NCBI RefSeq assembly: GCF_022095675.1
Contig: NZ_JAHYSG010000147.1
Span: forward strand, 1-26,918
Reading direction: 5' to 3'
Length of the DNA stretch: 26,918 nt
Origin: Dactylosporangium sp. AC04546
Lineage (GTDB): Bacteria > Actinomycetota > Actinomycetes > Mycobacteriales > Micromonosporaceae
Shown: in pieces, positions 23,421-26,918 of the stretch
How the letters are laid out: every line of letters begins with the position of its first letter
How positions within the stretch are numbered: position 1 is the stretch's first letter
The notes under the pieces: model-generated
Seen by the model: only the letters and a program-made list of their open reading frames with translations
What the model was told of the DNA's origin: nothing
Database searches by the model: none
Made by a program: the position numbers and the translations under genes

Positions 23421-24844
23421 CCCAACCGGTGCAGCAGGTGCGTCGCGAGCCGGCGGCCGTGGCGCAGGCGGGCCCAGCTCGCGTGGCCGGTCGCCTGGAG
23501 GTCGGCGACGGCGAGCAGCAGGCTGACCGCGAACGGCTCCAGGATGTCGACGTCGACGACGCGGCGCAGCAGGCGCTCGTGGGTGGCGTGGTCGCCGGGG
23601 TCGGCGGCGAGCAGCAGCGTGGCCAGGTCCCGGCCGGGCAGGTGGTGCCCGGAGCGGCCGAAGCCGGTCAGCCCGACCCGCCCGGACGGCAGCCGGCGCG
23701 CGGCGGCCGGCGTGAGGCTGCCGTGCGCGAACGTGCGGACCTGGTCGCAGCGCCGCAGCAGGCGGCGCAGGCGGTGCGCCTCGTCGTCGGTGAGGCGGCC
23801 CTGCCGCTCGTGGCGGTCGACGATCCGGTCGTAGTCGACGTGCCAGTCGCGGCCGCGGTCGGTCGCCGGTGACCACGCCGACAGGTGCACGGCGGCGGCC
23901 TCCACCTCAGGCAGGTCGGCCGGGCCGACCGGGCGACCGGCGTCGCCGGCGAGCACCAGCACGCCGTCGTTGTCGCTCCACAGGTACGTGCCGACGGCGA
24001 ACGGCCCCGGCGTCGGCCCGAACGCCACGTACGCGTCGACGGCGCGGGCGAACCGGGCCCGGGCCGCGGCCCGGTCGGCGACCAGCAGCCGGACCGTCAC
24101 CGCCGCGCCGTGCAGGCGGCCCGACCAGGCGAGGTCGCCGTCGCGGACCTCGCCGCCGACCAACTCGCCGAGGCGCAGCCCGGGCAGCAGCGCGGCCGGC
24201 CGCCACAGCCGCCCGCCCGGCGCCGGCCGGTCCGCCGGGGCGGGCACCACCAGTCGCAGCGCCGGCGACGAGAGCACGCGCGGGTGCGGCCGGCCGCCGG
24301 CGCGGACGGCGGCCGAGCCGCGGCGGCCGTCAAGGCGGGCCGCGCACAGCGCCGCATAGTCGGCGACGCGGTCCAGGTCGTCCGGGGTCCACGTGCGTGC
24401 CTCCCGGTCGATGACGCAGAACGCGCCGACGACCAGGCCGGTGCGGGTGCGGACCGGGGCGCCGGCGTACGACACCAGGCCGAGGTCGGTGACCGCCTGG
24501 TTGTCGTGGACGAGCGGGTGGCGGCGGGCGTCGTCGAAGCTCAGCGGCGCGCCCGCCCCGACGACGTGCTGGCACAGCGACAGCGACAGCGGGATCTCGC
24601 GGTCGGTCTCCAGCGGCTCGGGCAGCCCGTGGGCGCCGACGAACCGCTGGCGGTGCCGGCCGACCAGGGCCAGGCCGGCGACCGGGGTCCGCAGCCGGGC
24701 ACACGCGTCCTCGGCCAGTCGCTCGCACCACGGGTCGGTGCCGAGCTCGGCGAGCCGGGCGACGGCCTCGAGCCGGGCCGCGTCCCGCACGGCGCGGGCC
24801 GTGCGCACCGGATCCGGGACGGTCATCCCGGGTAGTTGCCCCAT
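23417..24844 (-). CDS. GAF-domain protein fused to a degenerate kinase-like (APH-type) domain
   Basis: 475 residues. The N-terminal GAF domain (about 35-172) has the typical CQHVVGAGAPLSFDDARRHP, then LVSYAGAPVRTRTGLVVGAFCVID. From about 215 onward the sequence looks kinase-like: a possible N-lobe (AAVTVRLLV, where an active kinase has Lys in the strand), a hinge-like VLVLAGDAGRP (296-306), then FAHGSLTPAA (372-381) and VGLTGFGRSGHH (390-401). Active APH or choline-kinase-like enzymes read HGDLHxxN and IDFG here, so the catalytic Asp is Ser376 and the metal-binding Asp is Gly394. It is probably a pseudokinase that reports a small-molecule signal (inference). There is no TM helix or DNA-binding motif. 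The ATG at 24844 lies 8 nt after an AGGGGGT box, with a second in-frame ATG six codons on. Confidence 0.75.
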   Translation of the reverse strand: MGQLPGMTVPDPVRTARAVRDAARLEAVARLAELGTDPWCERLAEDACARLRTPVAGLALVGRHRQRFVGAHGLPEPLETDREIPLSLSLCQHVVGAGAPLSFDDARRHPLVHDNQAVTDLGLVSYAGAPVRTRTGLVVGAFCVIDREARTWTPDDLDRVADYAALCAARLDGRRGSAAVRAGGRPHPRVLSSPALRLVVPAPADRPAPGGRLWRPAALLPGLRLGELVGGEVRDGDLAWSGRLHGAAVTVRLLVADRAAARARFARAVDAYVAFGPTPGPFAVGTYLWSDNDGVLVLAGDAGRPVGPADLPEVEAAAVHLSAWSPATDRGRDWHVDYDRIVDRHERQGRLTDDEAHRLRRLLRRCDQVRTFAHGSLTPAAARRLPSGRVGLTGFGRSGHHLPGRDLATLLLAADPGDHATHERLLRRVVDVDILEPFAVSLLLAVADLQATGHASWARLRHGRRLATHLLHRLG

Positions 24845-25070
24845 TGGACCACCCCCTCACTCCTCTGACGCCTGACGCCGCCATCTGAGTATGGCGGTTA
24901 CTGAGCGGAACGGATTTGTCCCTTCAGGTGAGCCGGGTCCGCCAACGGTGCCCCGAGAATGGACGCACGTCGCAACGCCCCGCCTCGCGGCGGCGACCGC
25001 TGCACCGCACAGGTAGCACGTGAACCTCATTCGACTCGCCCGTCCGGCAGATGACGGTCCGGAGGTGCTC
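24845..25070. other. Intergenic region between divergent GAF and MalT-like genes
   Basis: 226 bp. CCGCCAT-ctgagt-ATGGCGG (24878-24897) is a perfect 7-bp inverted repeat just upstream of the GAF gene. Close to it, CTGACGC is repeated in tandem (24865-24879). GGAGG (25061-25065) is a good ribosome-binding site five bases before the ATG at 25071. I see no clear -10/-35 pair. Confidence 0.6.
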
Positions 25071-26918
25071 ATGGCGGCAACAGGAGGCGAACGCGCCCGG
25101 CCGGGCGTCACCCAGCGGCCGCGCGCCGCCAACTCGGCGCACTGGGAGCCGGTGCGCCGGCCGGGGCAGCCCGACGCGGACCGGATCGAGCGGGCCGGCT
25201 TCGGGCCGCCCGCGGTCGCCCACGTCCGCCGCCCCCGCCTGCATGCCGTGCTCGGCGACCGCCGGCACCGGGTCGTGCTGGTCACCGCTCCGGCCGGGGC
25301 CGGCAAGACCGAGCTCGCGCGGGCCTGGTGCGCCGAGCACCCCGCGGCCCGCTACCACGACGTCGCGGCCGGCCCCGGCCTCGAGCCGCCGGCGGCGGCC
25401 ACGCTGGTGATCGACGGGGTCCACGCCGCCGGTGCGCCGCTCCTCGAGCACATCGCCGCGCTCGCCGCGCCCGGCGGCCCGCGGCTGATCCTGGCCGGCC
25501 GGTGGATCCCACCCGCCCTGCGCGCGGCACTCGGACCGGCGGCGGCCGAGCTGGACCGCCGGGCCCTCGCCCTCACGCCGCAGGAGATCTCCCGGTACTG
25601 CGCGAGGCTGGCCGACGTGCCGCCGGAGACCGTCCGGGACATCTTCGCGATCACGGGCGGCTGGGCGGCGGGCGTGGTCCTCGCGGCAGGTGCCCTCGCC
25701 GACGTTCCCGGCGACGGCGGGCCACGGCTGCGCGGCTTCCTGGCCGGCGGCGCCGGCCTCGGGGAGTACGTGCTGGACGAGGTCCTGGCCGGCCTGCCGG
25801 CGGCGGACCGCCGCGCGGTGCGCGACACCTGCCTGGCCGGCGGGGTCTGTGCCGACCTCTTCACCGCGCTGACCGGCCGCTCCGACGCCGCGGGCCTGCT
25901 CGACCGGCTGGCCGCCGACGAGGCGTTCGCGACCGTGACCGGCGACGGCTGGTACGCCTACCCGCTGCTGTGGCGGGCCGCCCTGTACGCCCTCCTGACC
26001 CACGAGGACCCGGCCCGGGCCCGCGAGCTGCACCGCACCGCGGCCGGCTGGTACGCCGCCCGCCGCCGCTTCGACGAGGCGCTGCACCACGCCGCGGCCG
26101 CCGGCGACCAGGCCGATGCCGAGCGCCTGCGCCGCGACCATCACGCCACGCTCGCCGGGGCCGCCCTCACCGCGCTCCCGCTGCCGGACCGCCCGGCCGG
26201 ATCGGGCCCGGCCGCCGCCGGCCCGATCGCCCTCGGGCCTGTGCTCGCGCCGGCCGGTGAGCCGCTCGGCGCCTTCGCGCGGGAGGTGCGCGAGGCGCTG
26301 CGCCGGGACCAGCCGCTGCACGCCCGCGCCCTGGTCGGCAGATGGCTGCCGGCCGCCCGCGAGCGCGGGCCGGTGGCGCACGCGGGCGCGGTGCGGTACC
26401 GCGCGATGACAGAACTGCAGTCCGGCGCGCTCGACGCCGCCGCCGGACACGCCGAGGCGGTCCACCGCATGCTCGCCGGGCACGGCGCGACCGGCGCCGT
26501 CGACGCCGGCTGGGCCGACGTCGTCCTGGCCGCAGTGCACATCCAGCGCGACGAGCTGGACGCGGCCGCCGAGTGCCTCGACACGCTCGCCGTGCGGCTG
26601 TGGCACGGCGACCCGGCCCTCACCGGCGCCGAGTACCTCCAGCTGGCCATGATCGACCAGCAGCGCGGGGAGGTCGGCGCGGCGCTGCGGACCACCCGGC
26701 GGCTGCTGCATGACGGCCTGCCGGTGCCGCCCGAGGTGCACCGCCTGCACGTGGAGCTGCTGCTCGCGGCCGGCTACCACGCCGACGCGCAGCGGCACGC
26801 CGGGCGGTACGCCGGCAACCTCACCCGCTCGGCCGGCCGGCTCGTGCGGGTCCGCCTCCTGCTGGCCCGCCCGCCGACCGACGACGTCGTCGGTCGGCGG
26901 GCGGGCCAGCAGGAGGCG
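25071..26918 (+). CDS. MalT-like STAND ATPase, probable LuxR-type regulator (3' partial)
   Basis: An open frame with no stop, running to the window end (616 codons, trustworthy to about codon 605). A Pro/Arg-rich N-terminus precedes the NTPase core: Walker A APAGAGKT at 73-80, LVIDGVH at 112-118 where family members read VLDDxH, LILAGRW, then LTPQEI and ITGGWAAGVVLAAGAL, which match MalT-family signatures. From about 320 onward there are helical TPR-like repeats (HRTAAGWYAARRRFDEALHHAAAAGD). Known: such proteins usually end in a LuxR helix-turn-helix, which would lie beyond the window. The second Walker B acid is replaced by Gly116, which may weaken hydrolysis. The last 11 codons lie in the right arm of the terminal palindrome and are probably not real. 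Start ATG with GGAGG. Confidence 0.83.
   Translation, partial: MAATGGERARPGVTQRPRAANSAHWEPVRRPGQPDADRIERAGFGPPAVAHVRRPRLHAVLGDRRHRVVLVTAPAGAGKTELARAWCAEHPAARYHDVAAGPGLEPPAAATLVIDGVHAAGAPLLEHIAALAAPGGPRLILAGRWIPPALRAALGPAAAELDRRALALTPQEISRYCARLADVPPETVRDIFAITGGWAAGVVLAAGALADVPGDGGPRLRGFLAGGAGLGEYVLDEVLAGLPAADRRAVRDTCLAGGVCADLFTALTGRSDAAGLLDRLAADEAFATVTGDGWYAYPLLWRAALYALLTHEDPARARELHRTAAGWYAARRRFDEALHHAAAAGDQADAERLRRDHHATLAGAALTALPLPDRPAGSGPAAAGPIALGPVLAPAGEPLGAFAREVREALRRDQPLHARALVGRWLPAARERGPVAHAGAVRYRAMTELQSGALDAAAGHAEAVHRMLAGHGATGAVDAGWADVVLAAVHIQRDELDAAAECLDTLAVRLWHGDPALTGAEYLQLAMIDQQRGEVGAALRTTRRLLHDGLPVPPEVHRLHVELLLAAGYHADAQRHAGRYAGNLTRSAGRLVRVRLLLARPPTDDVVGRRAGQQEA
26853..26918. repeat. 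Perfect 66-bp palindrome ending exactly at the window edge
   Basis: 26853-26885 and 26886-26918 are exact reverse complements of each other (33 bp each, no spacer, centre at GAC|GTC). The left arm continues the coding sequence of the MalT-like gene naturally. The right arm is just its mirror, which is typical of fold-back read ends or assembly termini rather than of biology. Confidence 0.9.

Noticed and set aside
21600..23876. A long minus-strand open frame across the flavoprotein and membrane protein genes
   Set aside because: It is a shadow frame of GC-rich codons, Arg- and Gly-rich, with no motif.
26853..26918. A telomere-type or transposon inverted repeat
   Set aside because: The left arm is ordinary coding sequence that continues the upstream frame, and the palindrome stops exactly at the window end, which fits an assembly fold-back.

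Overview
The window is about 26.9 kb of very GC-rich DNA, with most codons ending in G or C and many GTG (one probable TTG) starts. Both points fit a filamentous actinomycete. The gene content (a Ser/Thr-kinase-like membrane protein, secreted polysaccharide- and protein-degrading enzymes, TetR, MerR and NarL/LuxR regulators, and a MalT-like ATPase) fits Micromonosporaceae such as Actinoplanes or Dactylosporangium, but that placement is inference. I see no rRNA, tRNA, CRISPR array, insertion sequence, phage gene or plasmid origin. The window probably equals one whole contig: its left edge lies inside an 18-bp tandem repeat, and its right edge is a perfect 66-bp palindrome that looks like a fold-back artefact.

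Layout. 2-1336 (+): C-terminal part of a membrane-anchored protein, probably a Ser/Thr kinase, with a long Ala/Glu/Arg helix. 1252-3489 (-): FUSC-type membrane protein. 3587-4018 (+): small protein tyrosine phosphatase. 4031-6487 (-): FtsX-type ABC permease with no ATPase gene beside it. 6571-8721 (-): cytoplasmic GH3 glycosidase, divergent from a TetR regulator (8765-9367, +) across a shared AT-rich dyad. 9321-10496 and 10493-11926 (-): an MFS transporter translationally coupled to an upstream branched-polyamine synthase homologue. 11927-12277: structured intergenic region. 12278-14341 (+): secreted M4 metalloprotease. 14462-16673 (+): coupled operon of a small membrane protein, a histidine kinase and a NarL-type response regulator. 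16735-18108 (-): secreted GH16 endo-glucanase with a ricin-type lectin domain, under a promoter overlapped by a LacI-type operator. 18306-19604 (-): PQQ-like beta-propeller protein, divergent from a MerR regulator (19680-20609, +) that has a textbook 19-bp-spacer promoter. 20671-22586 (+): PfkB kinase coupled to a nitronate monooxygenase-like flavoprotein. 22629-23420 (+): unknown membrane protein. 23417-24844 (-): GAF domain fused to what looks like a dead APH-type kinase fold. 25071 to the end (+): MalT-like STAND ATPase, cut by the contig end.

Themes. Carbohydrate use links the secreted GH16 enzyme, the cytoplasmic GH3 enzyme and their separate local operators. Polyamine synthesis and possible export are joined in one two-gene operon. 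About nine genes show a -10-like hexamer 6-8 nt before the start codon and no Shine-Dalgarno sequence, so leaderless transcription appears common here. The most unusual items are the GAF-pseudokinase fusion, the polyamine synthase/MFS pair and the MerR promoter. No wholly new defence or biosynthetic system is evident.
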